Source: Emticicia agri
GTDB taxonomy: Bacteria; Bacteroidota; Bacteroidia; Cytophagales; Spirosomataceae
Assembly: GCF_004168285.1 (NCBI RefSeq)
Contig: NZ_SEWF01000021.1
Location: forward strand, 1-64,000
DNA: 64,000 nt
Direction of reading: 5' to 3'
Part shown: positions 54,233-62,931 of the stretch, one piece after another
Layout of the letters: every line of letters begins with the position of its first letter
Position numbering within the stretch: the first letter of the stretch is position 1
The notes under the pieces: model-generated
Databases searched by the model: none
What the model saw: the letters and a program-made list of their open reading frames with translations, nothing else
What the model was told of the DNA's origin: nothing
Position numbers and translations under genes: made by a program

Positions 54233-57094
54233 ATGAAAAAAACTTTATTCTTTTTCTCTTTTTATCTTGCCTCAATTAGTAGTTTACTGGCGCAGAACTC
54301 AGTCAGAAAAGTAACTATAGATGTCACTTCATTTCAACAACAATTAGCGGCAACCAAGCATGAATCTGTTTTAGGTATTGGCAATGCCAAAAACTCAGAA
54401 ACAATTATAACCCTGCCTATGCCAGATGGCACATCTGCTCAGTTCAGAGTGGTTGAATATTCTATATTACCCGCAGGTATTGATAGTGATGCCAAAACAT
54501 ATTTAGGCGAGCAAGTGGGCAATCCTGCTGTTGGCTGTCGAATTACCTTAACCAAAGAGAAACTAATTGCGGTTATTCAATCTAACGGTCAGATGATTGT
54601 GATAGAACCAGACGCACAGTCCACTATTTCTAATACTTATAATGTTTATCAACAAACAAGTGAGGCCTTTGAGTGTAATGTGAATGAAGCTTTACTAAAA
54701 AACGGTCGTATCAAAGAGATTACCGGAACAAACGATTACACCAACGGTACAAGCCTGCGAACTTACAGAATGGCTATTATAGTTACCAATGAATTTTATA
54801 CCACAAGAGGTAATACCAATACTGCCATTAACAACGAATTAGCGGCCATTTTTAATAGCCTTAATGGTTTGTACGAGAAAGAAATGGCCGTCAGATTTAC
54901 CCTTAAATCTCCTGTTAACCCTGCAAGTGCCAATGTTTTCTTTCGTAAAACAGAGAACACAAATTCATATTATCAGAATGTGGACGTCATCCGTGCACAA
55001 ATGAATACGATATATGGTGTATCTAATTATGATATAGGACACGCGCTTCATACTGTAGGCGGCGGTTTGGCCTATTATGGGGTCTGTAGCAATGATTATA
55101 AAGGAGGGGGCTGGTCTGGCAGTACCACACCAAGTAGTTTTTTAATATTGGCACATGAGGTTGGTCATCAGTTTACCGCACCCCATACTTTTAATGGGAA
55201 TGGTAGTGCTGCATGTAATATAGGTAACAGAAATACCCCTACAGCCTATGAGCCTGGTAGTGGTTCTACCATTATGTCTTATCATGGTCTTTGTGCCATC
55301 ACTCAAAATCTGACCGGACCGAAAGAATCCTATTTCCATACCAACTCATTGGACAATATGATTAACTATATTCAAACCGGAACAGGAAGCACTTGCGGCA
55401 CTCCTACTGCTACAGGCAATAGTGCTCCGGTAGTTAATGCTGGTACAGCTTATACCATTCCTAAAAATACACCTTTTACTTTAATCGGTTCTGCCACTGA
55501 TGCCAATGGCGATGCACTTACTTTTACCTGGGAAGAGTATGACCAGCCTATGGCAAGTGATTCAGGGAAATTAGGACACACCAATAATGCCGTAGGTAGT
55601 ACAACTGCGCCATTATTCAGAAGCAAGCACTCCTTATCGCCTGTAAGAAATTTTCCTGACATGGCTTTTGTTTTAAATAATAGTAACAATCCACCGGATA
55701 CAGAAGGTGAGGATTTACCAAATGTAGGCAGAACAATGGTTTTTCGATTAACTGCCAGAGATAATCGTGCCGGAGGCGGTGGAGTGGATATGCACTCCCT
55801 AACCATTACAGTAGATGGGAATAAAGGTCCATTGGCCGTAACCGCACCTAATGGTGCTGAAAGTTGGGCGGCTGGTACAGCCAAAACCATTTCCTGGAGT
55901 GTAAATAGTACCAACGCTTTAAGTGCTAATGTAAATATTTTACTTTCGATTGATGGTGGAAGTAGTTATCCTTTTACCTTAGCAGCTTCCACTACTAACG
56001 ATGGTTCTGAAAGTGTAAATATCCCTGCTTATATTCCTAACTCTACTACAGCAAGGGTTAAAATAGTAAGTACCAATAGTGCAACAGCCGAGTTTTTTGA
56101 TGTAAGTAATGCCAATTTCACCATCACTTCAAATTGTAACGCTACTACATCATTTATATGCCCGGACAATGAAGTTTCAGGTAATAGTGGTGCTCCGGTA
56201 TTCAATTTAGGATTAACCAAAACAATTGGAAGTTTATACTTTAATAAAAGTAAAACCATTAGTTTTACTGGTGGGTCTATAAGACCAGTTGTAGTATACA
56301 CTGATGAAAATAAAACAGCTTGTCAAGTCCATTCATGGAATGTTAATTCTAAATTAGTAACATTTAGAGTAACTAAAACAGGTTCATACACTATTTCAGC
56401 ACTACGCAATGGCACAAGCATTGCTCCTTTCAGTATTTTTAGTGCGCTTACCTTTAATTGTGCTAATCTTACTGGTTCTAATGCTTACGGTGCAGTTAGC
56501 TGGTCTTCTAATGCAGCAATAACACTAAATGAGTGTACAACCTATTACGCCCTGGTTTATGACTTTTATGATGACTCTTCATTTAGTTTTAACTTTAGCG
56601 GCTCGGGAGATATTATTGATGTTCAAACTGAACCAGCAGGTTTGAGCTATACCTATTTAGCCGTTAATCAAACCAGCGGGCTAATTTCAGCTGTATCGTC
56701 CTCTTCAAACTTTACTTCATTGCCCGGAGGTACTTATCAGGTATATGGTGTTTCTTATGCAACTGGTTTCGATACCAATACTATGCTTAATAAAACGATG
56801 AGCCAGGCTTATGCTTTAGGTGGCTGTATTCTTTTCAGCAATAACAGCAAAAAGCTGACAATTATAGCATCGCCTTGTCCAACTAACTTAACACTCACCA
56901 ACCCTGCTAACAATATCACTTCAGGTAATGTTACCCGATTAGCTTCAGCTACCAACGGAAAAATAACTGCCACCAATCATATTACCGGAGGAAACACCAA
57001 AGCAGCCTATATGGCGAAAGCCGTGGAGTTGAACGCAGGATTTAAGGCAGAAACCGGAGTTGTTTTTACTGCAGAAACCGGAGGGTGTAACTAA
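54233..57094 (+). CDS. Large secreted reprolysin-like zinc metalloprotease
   Basis: A 953-residue protein from ATG 54233; a TTG two codons earlier is in frame. Signal peptide about 1-20 (SSLLAQ), then a propeptide-like region of about 150 residues. The metzincin motif HEVGHQFTAPH (His308, Glu309, His312, His318) is followed by TIMSYHGLC, with the Met-turn of reprolysin-type (M12B) proteases. After about residue 395, PKD/cadherin-like beta domains follow (NAPVVNAG-type starts; VTAPNGAESWAAG). The C-terminus, LNAGFKAETGVVFTAETGGCN, matches in pattern the tail of the SGNH esterase at 26966-29536, a three-coathanger stack. Likely exported to the surface or medium. Confidence 0.88.
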   Translation: MKKTLFFFSFYLASISSLLAQNSVRKVTIDVTSFQQQLAATKHESVLGIGNAKNSETIITLPMPDGTSAQFRVVEYSILPAGIDSDAKTYLGEQVGNPAVGCRITLTKEKLIAVIQSNGQMIVIEPDAQSTISNTYNVYQQTSEAFECNVNEALLKNGRIKEITGTNDYTNGTSLRTYRMAIIVTNEFYTTRGNTNTAINNELAAIFNSLNGLYEKEMAVRFTLKSPVNPASANVFFRKTENTNSYYQNVDVIRAQMNTIYGVSNYDIGHALHTVGGGLAYYGVCSNDYKGGGWSGSTTPSSFLILAHEVGHQFTAPHTFNGNGSAACNIGNRNTPTAYEPGSGSTIMSYHGLCAITQNLTGPKESYFHTNSLDNMINYIQTGTGSTCGTPTATGNSAPVVNAGTAYTIPKNTPFTLIGSATDANGDALTFTWEEYDQPMASDSGKLGHTNNAVGSTTAPLFRSKHSLSPVRNFPDMAFVLNNSNNPPDTEGEDLPNVGRTMVFRLTARDNRAGGGGVDMHSLTITVDGNKGPLAVTAPNGAESWAAGTAKTISWSVNSTNALSANVNILLSIDGGSSYPFTLAASTTNDGSESVNIPAYIPNSTTARVKIVSTNSATAEFFDVSNANFTITSNCNATTSFICPDNEVSGNSGAPVFNLGLTKTIGSLYFNKSKTISFTGGSIRPVVVYTDENKTACQVHSWNVNSKLVTFRVTKTGSYTISALRNGTSIAPFSIFSALTFNCANLTGSNAYGAVSWSSNAAITLNECTTYYALVYDFYDDSSFSFNFSGSGDIIDVQTEPAGLSYTYLAVNQTSGLISAVSSSSNFTSLPGGTYQVYGVSYATGFDTNTMLNKTMSQAYALGGCILFSNNSKKLTIIASPCPTNLTLTNPANNITSGNVTRLASATNGKITATNHITGGNTKAAYMAKAVELNAGFKAETGVVFTAETGGCN

Positions 57095-57115
57095 TTTTTT
57101 TCTATGTTCTTCTCA

Positions 57116-57149
57116 AAAGCCCTATGCGTTTGGTATAGGGCTTTGTTTT
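57116..57149 (+). terminator. Rho-independent terminator after the metalloprotease
   Basis: AAAGCCCTAT at 57116-57125 pairs with ATAGGGCTTT at 57135-57144, followed by GTTTT. Confidence 0.85.
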
Positions 57150-57446
57150 AAAATATGAGAGAAATCTTCTACAAAATTTCATCAAACTTATAGGTGCAAG
57201 TAAAAATATTCCCCAAACAAAGTACATTTATCTTACTTTAAACAAGTGGTATAGTTTTTTATACTTGAAGAATAATATTCGGCAAATTTTTGAAAGTATA
57301 GAATAATACCAATGCGTTCAACTCTTTTAGAAAAAAACTTCTCTTGAAGAAATCCGTTTAGATTGAAACCTCGTAAATATTAGTATTACAATAAATAAAT
57401 TAAATCCAATCGTAGCTTTCAACGGCTATTCATCTAAAACAATTTC
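57150..57446. other. Gene-free region before the ferritin-like operon
   Basis: About 300 AT-rich bases with no credible gene. A weak interrupted stem (GTATA/TATAC with outer CAA/TTG) lies at 57243-57267. The promoter of the ferritin-like pair should be here, but no clean match to the phylum pattern was found. Confidence 0.5.
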
Positions 57447-58169
57447 ATGCCCATGGAAACACAGAATCTGGGTTCATCGCCTGATGTGCGCTCGAAAAAT
57501 GAATCAGTAAAATCCGTAGACAGACGCAACTTTTTAAGAAGTGCCGGAATGACAACCGTTGCCGGAGCAGTATTTTTAGCTGGTTGCGACAAAGATGATG
57601 ACATGACACCTACTCCTACCTCGGTTGATTTGGGTAGTGGTGATGTAGGAATCCTGAATTATGCTTATGCGCTCGAACAATTAGAAGCTGCTTTTTACAC
57701 ACAGGTAGTTGCTACACCTTTTTCAGGCATTACAGATGCTGAAAGATCAATGCTTACCGATATTCGTGACCACGAAATCATCCACAGAGATTTTCTTAAA
57801 GCGGCACTTGGCAATAATGCCATAGCTGGCCTTGAAGTAAATTTCTCTTCTATTGATTTTACGAGCAGAGCCAGTGTTTTAGGAGCAGCTAAGCTATTTG
57901 AAGATACAGGCGTACAAGCGTACAATGGTGCAGGTAACCTGATTAAAGATGCCAATTATCTATTAATAGCCGGTAAAATTGTATCAGTTGAGGCACGTCA
58001 TGCAGCAGCTATCAGAGATTTGTTGATGCCTAATTCAACTTCGTTTGCAGGTGATGATATCATAGATGCTAAAGGACTTGATAAGGCCGTAAAACCAGCA
58101 GATATTCTGGCAGCGGTTAAGCCTTATGTGAAAACGACTATTACAGCATCAAATCTTCCAACTTCTTAA
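57447..58169 (+). CDS. Twin-arginine exported ferritin-like lipoprotein
   Basis: A 240-residue protein. DRRNFLRSAGMTTVAGAVFLAGC (about 25-47) has the twin-arginine motif followed by a lipobox Cys47, so it is probably a Tat-exported lipoprotein. The four-helix ferritin-like core carries metal ligands in the order LEQLEAAFY, RDHEIIHRDFL, LFEDTGVQAY and SVEARHAAAI (Glu, Glu-His, Glu, Glu-His). The family resembles the desiccation-related PCC13-62 group. The start could also be the ATG two codons later. A second ferritin-like gene follows after 12 bases. Such proteins may store or oxidise metal or quench peroxide; the exact role is unknown. Confidence 0.88.
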   Translation: MPMETQNLGSSPDVRSKNESVKSVDRRNFLRSAGMTTVAGAVFLAGCDKDDDMTPTPTSVDLGSGDVGILNYAYALEQLEAAFYTQVVATPFSGITDAERSMLTDIRDHEIIHRDFLKAALGNNAIAGLEVNFSSIDFTSRASVLGAAKLFEDTGVQAYNGAGNLIKDANYLLIAGKIVSVEARHAAAIRDLLMPNSTSFAGDDIIDAKGLDKAVKPADILAAVKPYVKTTITASNLPTS

Positions 58170-58181
58170 TTCAATCAGACA

Positions 58182-58979
58182 ATGAATATTTTCAATATAT
58201 TATCAGAAATAGAGAAAGTGGACGCAGACGTTCACGAAAGACTTGAGCATATTTCAAGACGCAGCATGTTTAGCACTATTGGTAAAAAAGTTTCAGCTTA
58301 TGCACTTCCTGCTTTATTGGCAACCACCATTCATAAAGCCTATGCGGCAACTCCGGGAGCCATAGATGTACTGAATTATGCGCTGACACTTGAGTACCTC
58401 GAAGATGAATTTTATAAAATGGGTAATGCCGCTGCAAATCTCATCCCTGCTGCTGAGAAACCAATTTTTACTCAGATTGGTAAACATGAAACAGCTCACG
58501 TTGCATTTTTATTGGCGGCTTTAGGAAACAAAGCAGTAGCTAAACCTAAATTTGACTTTACAGCTAAAGGTGCATTTGCCGATGTTTTCACTAATTATAA
58601 AACATTTGCCATTGTTTCGCATGCTTTAGAAGATACAGGTGTAAGAGCTTATAAAGGACAAGCAGGAAATCTGATGGCGGCTGAAGATAAACCTTTATTA
58701 GAATATGCTTTACAGATTCACTCAGTTGAAGCACGCCATGCCTCGGTTGTTCGTCGTCTGTTAAACACTAAAGGCTTTGTACCAGGCGCAAAAGGCTGGA
58801 TTACGTTGAACCAAGGTACACCTGCTGCTGTATATGCCGCAGATGATAATCTGACTCAAGGCGGAGTAAATCTGAAAGGTCTTGCCGGAAAATCAGATGA
58901 AGCTATTTCAGAAGCATTTGATGAGCCATTAAACAAAGAACAGGTGTTAGCAATTGCCACCCCTTTCATTGCGGCATAA
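58182..58979 (+). CDS. Ferritin-like protein with twin-arginine-like leader
   Basis: A 265-residue paralogue of the upstream gene. The leader is unusual: SRRSMFSTIGKKVSAYALPALLATTIHKAYA (about 25-55) has a twin-arginine-like start and a likely AYA-A cleavage site, without lipobox Cys. The core ligands are in LTLEYLEDEFYK, KHETAHVAFL, ALEDTGVRAY and SVEARHASVV, the same order as in its neighbour. About 60 residues extend after the core. Co-transcribed with the lipoprotein copy; together they may give one anchored and one soluble periplasmic form. Confidence 0.87.
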   Translation: MNIFNILSEIEKVDADVHERLEHISRRSMFSTIGKKVSAYALPALLATTIHKAYAATPGAIDVLNYALTLEYLEDEFYKMGNAAANLIPAAEKPIFTQIGKHETAHVAFLLAALGNKAVAKPKFDFTAKGAFADVFTNYKTFAIVSHALEDTGVRAYKGQAGNLMAAEDKPLLEYALQIHSVEARHASVVRRLLNTKGFVPGAKGWITLNQGTPAAVYAADDNLTQGGVNLKGLAGKSDEAISEAFDEPLNKEQVLAIATPFIAA

Positions 58980-59008
58980 GATATTTTGAAAGTAATTCTC
59001 TAAAAGAC

Positions 59009-59052
59009 AACAGCTTACCCTTTACGTATATATTAAAGGGTAAGCTGTTTAT
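59009..59052. terminator. Bidirectional terminator after the ferritin-like pair
   Basis: A perfect 16-bp stem (59009-59024 with 59034-59049) with a nine-base loop lies between convergent genes. Confidence 0.9.
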
Positions 59053-59083
59053 TATTTACCAAACTAATAAATTTTCTTATTAA

Positions 59084-60190
59084 TTAGGCATTCCACCACA
59101 CTTTATCAGGGTTTTTCTCTCCTATTACAACGGGCTCTCCAATCATGGGTGTAGTAATGGGCAGTTGACTTTTTTCTGCGGCTACTACTAATCTTTGAAT
59201 AGGCTCATTCCATGAGTGATTAGCCAATACAAATTTTCCCCAATGCACCGGAAGTAATAGTTTAGCCCCTAAGTCTAAAGCAGCCTGAGCCGTTTGTTCC
59301 GGAAACATATGTATATAAGGCCACTCTTTACCGTATTGCCCGTTTTCAAGCATTGCAATATCAAAAGGGCCATATTTATCGCCAATTTCCTTAAAATGTG
59401 TGTCATAGCCTGAATCTCCGCCAAGAAAAAGTTTGTAGCCATGTATTGAAAGTATAAAAGCCGACCATAAGGTCTTTCCTCTTGCGAGGCTTCTCCCCGA
59501 GAAATGACGTGCCGGAGCAGCTACAATCTCAATGTCATCGCTTACTTTGTGTTTATCCCACCAGTCAAATTCAACAATTTTTGATGGTTCAACTCCCCAG
59601 TATTCTAAGTGAGACCCTACCCCTAAAGATACACAAAACTGTTTCACCTTGGGTATGAGTTGTACTACTGTCTGATAATCAAGATGGTCATAATGGTCAT
59701 GCGAGAGAAATAGTATATCAATTTCAGGCAAATCATCGACTTTATAAATATCTGCGCCTGCAAATGCTTTGCCAAAAGATCCGAAAGGCGAAACAGAACC
59801 ACTCATTACCGGGTCAATCATGATGGTTACATTTTTAGATTTGATAAAATAAGTAGAATGCCCAAACCATACAATGGTAGGCTTATCTGCGCTTAAATTC
59901 TTCAAATCTGTTTTAACTGAAGGTAAAGGTGTTGAGGGTTTCACATCTTTTGGCTTACTAAAAAACTCTCTCATCATTTTCAGATAAGAAGCATCTTCGA
60001 GCGTAACAGAAGTAGGTGATAAATTCTGAAATGAATCGTTTTTATAATGGGCAGATTTCAGAATCTTTTTAAGCCTTTCACCAGATGGATTTTTACCGAA
60101 AAATTTTTGTCTCATAAAAATAATTGTACCTATAACTGCAAGGGTGATAAACGAAGAAAAGACAATAAAAGTCCTTCGGGTAAATTTCAT
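59084..60190 (-). CDS. Membrane-anchored MBL-fold metallo-hydrolase (NAPE-PLD-like)
   Basis: A 368-residue protein with one N-terminal membrane segment (about 8-26). The metal site is FLSHDHYDHLDY (HxHxDH), with WFGHSTYFIKSKNVTIMIDP before it and GGDSGYDTHF, MLENGQYG and LLPVHWGKF after it, as in N-acyl-phosphatidylethanolamine phospholipase D-like and UlaG-like enzymes. It begins 12 bases after an aldehyde dehydrogenase stop, so the two form an operon. A phospholipid- or fatty-amide-cleaving role joined to aldehyde oxidation is conceivable but not shown. Confidence 0.88.
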   Translation of the reverse strand: MKFTRRTFIVFSSFITLAVIGTIIFMRQKFFGKNPSGERLKKILKSAHYKNDSFQNLSPTSVTLEDASYLKMMREFFSKPKDVKPSTPLPSVKTDLKNLSADKPTIVWFGHSTYFIKSKNVTIMIDPVMSGSVSPFGSFGKAFAGADIYKVDDLPEIDILFLSHDHYDHLDYQTVVQLIPKVKQFCVSLGVGSHLEYWGVEPSKIVEFDWWDKHKVSDDIEIVAAPARHFSGRSLARGKTLWSAFILSIHGYKLFLGGDSGYDTHFKEIGDKYGPFDIAMLENGQYGKEWPYIHMFPEQTAQAALDLGAKLLLPVHWGKFVLANHSWNEPIQRLVVAAEKSQLPITTPMIGEPVVIGEKNPDKVWWNA

Positions 60191-60202
60191 AATAGTGTTT
60201 GG

Positions 60203-61618
60203 TTAAAGCCATTTAATGACCATATCAAGCATTTTCACTACCCGGTTAGTAGCAGGTGGATGAAACATGCTGAATGTAGAAAACTTATTCTCTACCACTG
60301 CTTTCTTATTAGAAAACTCTTCAAAGCCGTATTTGCCGAAAGACTTACCGATGCCAGAATTATTGACCCCACCGAAAGGCAGATTATTCTGTAAATAATG
60401 GATGGTCGTTTCATTAATTACTACTGCACCAGAAGAAGTGTTTTGCAGGATAAAATCAATATGACTTCTCTTCTTACTGAATATATATAAGGCCAATGGT
60501 TTTTCACTATTATTAATATAGGTACTTACTTCTTCCAGTTTATCAAAGGCTAATATCGGCAGAACAGGGCCAAAAATTTCTTCTTGCATGATTTGCATTT
60601 CTGCATTTACCTGACTAACTACCGTTGGCTCAATAAAGTTCTCAGCATCTATAGTATTTCCACCAATGGCTATTTTTGCTCCTTTCTCTACCGCATCATT
60701 AATCAATCCTTTTACTCTTTTATAATGCCTGTTATTCACTACTCTGCAATAATCCGGCGATTTTGATACATCACTGCCATACATTTTTTCAATATATTTT
60801 CCCATCTCTTCTAAAAACTGACTCGTTTTTGAGCGATGAATCAAAATATAATCAGGGGCTATACAGGTTTGCCCGTTATTCAGAAATTTCTCGGCGGCAA
60901 TAGTCTGGGCGGCAAATTTAATATCGGCAGTTTCATCGACAATGGTCGGTGATTTCCCACCTAACTCTAAAGTTACAGAGGCCAGATGCCTGGCAGCCGC
61001 CTGCATCACCACTTTTCCTATAGCAGGGCTTCCCGTAAAAAAGATATGGTTAAAGGGCAGATTCAATAATAAAGTTGCCACCTTGGCATCACCTTCTACC
61101 ACAGCCACTTCATTGGAAGGAAACAATTCATGAATCATTTCTGCTAATAATTTCGAAGCATGTGGAACAACCTCTGAAGGTTTAATAATCACTCCATTAC
61201 CTGCTGCAATGGCTTGTAGCAATGGTTTTAAGGTAAGATTAAACGGATAATTCCACGGACTCATAATCAGGCAATTTCCTTTAGGCTCGTGTATAATTTT
61301 AGAGGTAGTACCAAGCATTTTCAAAGGCGTTTCTACGCTCTCGGCTCGCATCCACTGGTCTAAATGCTTTATTATATACTTTGCCTCGCTTACTACAGGC
61401 ATTACTTCGCTGACTTTTACCTCAAACAGACTTTTCTGATAATCTGCCTGTAAAGCCTCGGCCATACGCTCCTGATTATCAAGCACCCAGTTCATAATTT
61501 TCCGTATTTTAGCAATCCGCTCTTTTGAAGTGGTAGCTGCAAGATTTAACAGATTTTTCTTCTGAAGTTGAAACAAAGTTTCTATATCCGTTTCAGCACT
61601 GGTGGGTATATGAGTCAT
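60203..61618 (-). CDS. Aldehyde dehydrogenase (class 3-like)
   Basis: A 471-residue NAD(P)-dependent dehydrogenase. MSPWNYPFNLTLKPL, VTLELGGKSPTIVD (catalytic Glu) and FLNNGQTCIAPDY (nucleophile Cys) are in place, with EEIFGPVLPI near the C-terminus. The short length and a C-terminal hydrophobic/basic end (RVVKMLDMVIKWL) match the fatty-aldehyde-type class 3 group. Its substrate is probably a long-chain or aromatic aldehyde. It is first in an operon with the metallo-hydrolase and divergent from the XRE regulator. Confidence 0.93.
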   Translation of the reverse strand: MTHIPTSAETDIETLFQLQKKNLLNLAATTSKERIAKIRKIMNWVLDNQERMAEALQADYQKSLFEVKVSEVMPVVSEAKYIIKHLDQWMRAESVETPLKMLGTTSKIIHEPKGNCLIMSPWNYPFNLTLKPLLQAIAAGNGVIIKPSEVVPHASKLLAEMIHELFPSNEVAVVEGDAKVATLLLNLPFNHIFFTGSPAIGKVVMQAAARHLASVTLELGGKSPTIVDETADIKFAAQTIAAEKFLNNGQTCIAPDYILIHRSKTSQFLEEMGKYIEKMYGSDVSKSPDYCRVVNNRHYKRVKGLINDAVEKGAKIAIGGNTIDAENFIEPTVVSQVNAEMQIMQEEIFGPVLPILAFDKLEEVSTYINNSEKPLALYIFSKKRSHIDFILQNTSSGAVVINETTIHYLQNNLPFGGVNNSGIGKSFGKYGFEEFSNKKAVVENKFSTFSMFHPPATNRVVKMLDMVIKWL

Positions 61619-61812
61619 GAATTGCCTTAGTTAAATGCGAGATGTACAAAATTCAAAAAAAACGCCTAATTATACAAAAATCTTTCAACAAGAAAACAAT
61701 TTGGTGAATTATTAAAATTTTTAGATATTCGGGGAGTGTTTATGCTTTCAATCTCTGCTAAAGAGACTAATAATCTGTAAATTGTTCCACTTATAACAAG
61801 AAATGAGCTCGG

Positions 61813-62868
61813 ATGTCATTAATAAGTAATAATCTGAAATATCTTCGTCGTATCAATGGTCTGACTCAAGATCAGTTTGCCCGTCGTATCGGTACCAAAA
61901 GAGCCAATGTGGGGGCCTATGAAGAGGCAAGGGCGGTGCCTCCTGTAGATACACTTAAAATTATTGCCAATACGTTTGGCATTAGTGTAGATGATTTTGT
62001 AAAAAAAGATATACGAAAACTAAGAGAAACCCCAGATCTTACTTTTGGATTTGAGGCCAAACCAACCTACAGCGATGATGCCCCCGAACCTGACGACCCA
62101 TTCGATTTTCCACCATCTATTGGAAATCTGATGCAGGAATTTTTAGGTAATGAAACGCCAGCACAGGAAAAAAATACGGAAATGATTGCCCAGAAGGTTA
62201 TGCTCAAACCAAACGACAAAATGCAATTTGAGCCAGAACCTATGCCCGTAAAGCCATTACCAAACCCCAATCAGGTAAAAGAATATTTTGAACCAGTACC
62301 AAAATTTATTCCAGACAATCAGCCTTATAAACCACAGCCTCAGGTAGAATACACAGAACCTGCACCAAAGTATATACAAGAAAATCAAAGCATCAAAAAC
62401 GCCATTCAGATTGTTCGGCGATTTCAGTACAACGATTACCTCATGAAAAACAAGGAGTTGAGTTTTCTGAAAACGCTGACAGAATTTCATCTGCCTACTT
62501 TACCAGCAGGAGAATACCGTGCTTTTGAGGCAACAGAGGATTTTGCTTTTGAAGGCGCTTTATTGATTGGTACCCTGATAAAGAACTGGTATGATATTGC
62601 CGATAGCAAAAATTATGTACTGGTAACCAAGCCACAAGGCATTATCTACCGCCGAGTATATAATCAGGTAAAAATTAAAGGTACTTTATTACTGAGTTCT
62701 GACAATCACCGATTCCCAAGTACTGAAATTTCTATCAATGATGTGCTTGAAACCTGGGAAATAAAAGCTTTTTTAAGTTATGTTCTTCCAGAGCCAAGCG
62801 CCAGTTTTGATAAACTGAATCATTTGGTGGGTGAAATGAAATTCGAATTAGACCGATTGAAAAAATAA
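61813..62868 (+). CDS. XRE-family regulator with degenerate S24-like C-terminal domain
   Basis: A 351-residue protein. Residues about 7-65 form a helix-turn-helix of Cro/CI type (YLRRINGLTQDQFARRIG, RANVGAYEEARAVPP). A proline/glutamate-rich linker (about 85-195) follows. The C-terminal part, with LPAGEYRAFEATEDFAFEGALLIG, YRRVYNQVKIKGTLLLSSDN and VLETWEIKAFLSYVLP, looks like the S24 (LexA/CI-type) beta fold. The serine of the usual DSMxP and the lysine dyad cannot be found, so self-cleavage is unlikely. It is divergent from the aldehyde dehydrogenase operon and might regulate it. Confidence 0.85.
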   Translation: MSLISNNLKYLRRINGLTQDQFARRIGTKRANVGAYEEARAVPPVDTLKIIANTFGISVDDFVKKDIRKLRETPDLTFGFEAKPTYSDDAPEPDDPFDFPPSIGNLMQEFLGNETPAQEKNTEMIAQKVMLKPNDKMQFEPEPMPVKPLPNPNQVKEYFEPVPKFIPDNQPYKPQPQVEYTEPAPKYIQENQSIKNAIQIVRRFQYNDYLMKNKELSFLKTLTEFHLPTLPAGEYRAFEATEDFAFEGALLIGTLIKNWYDIADSKNYVLVTKPQGIIYRRVYNQVKIKGTLLLSSDNHRFPSTEISINDVLETWEIKAFLSYVLPEPSASFDKLNHLVGEMKFELDRLKK

Positions 62869-62931
62869 CCACTTATACATTACTCTCATCATTTCCTGTC
62901 TGCCATAGTTTAATGGCTGACATTTAACCCA

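Noticed and set aside
55450-55914. Minus-strand frame of 154 codons inside the metalloprotease gene
   Set aside because: Antisense to beta-domains of a clear secreted protein; no signal or family pattern.
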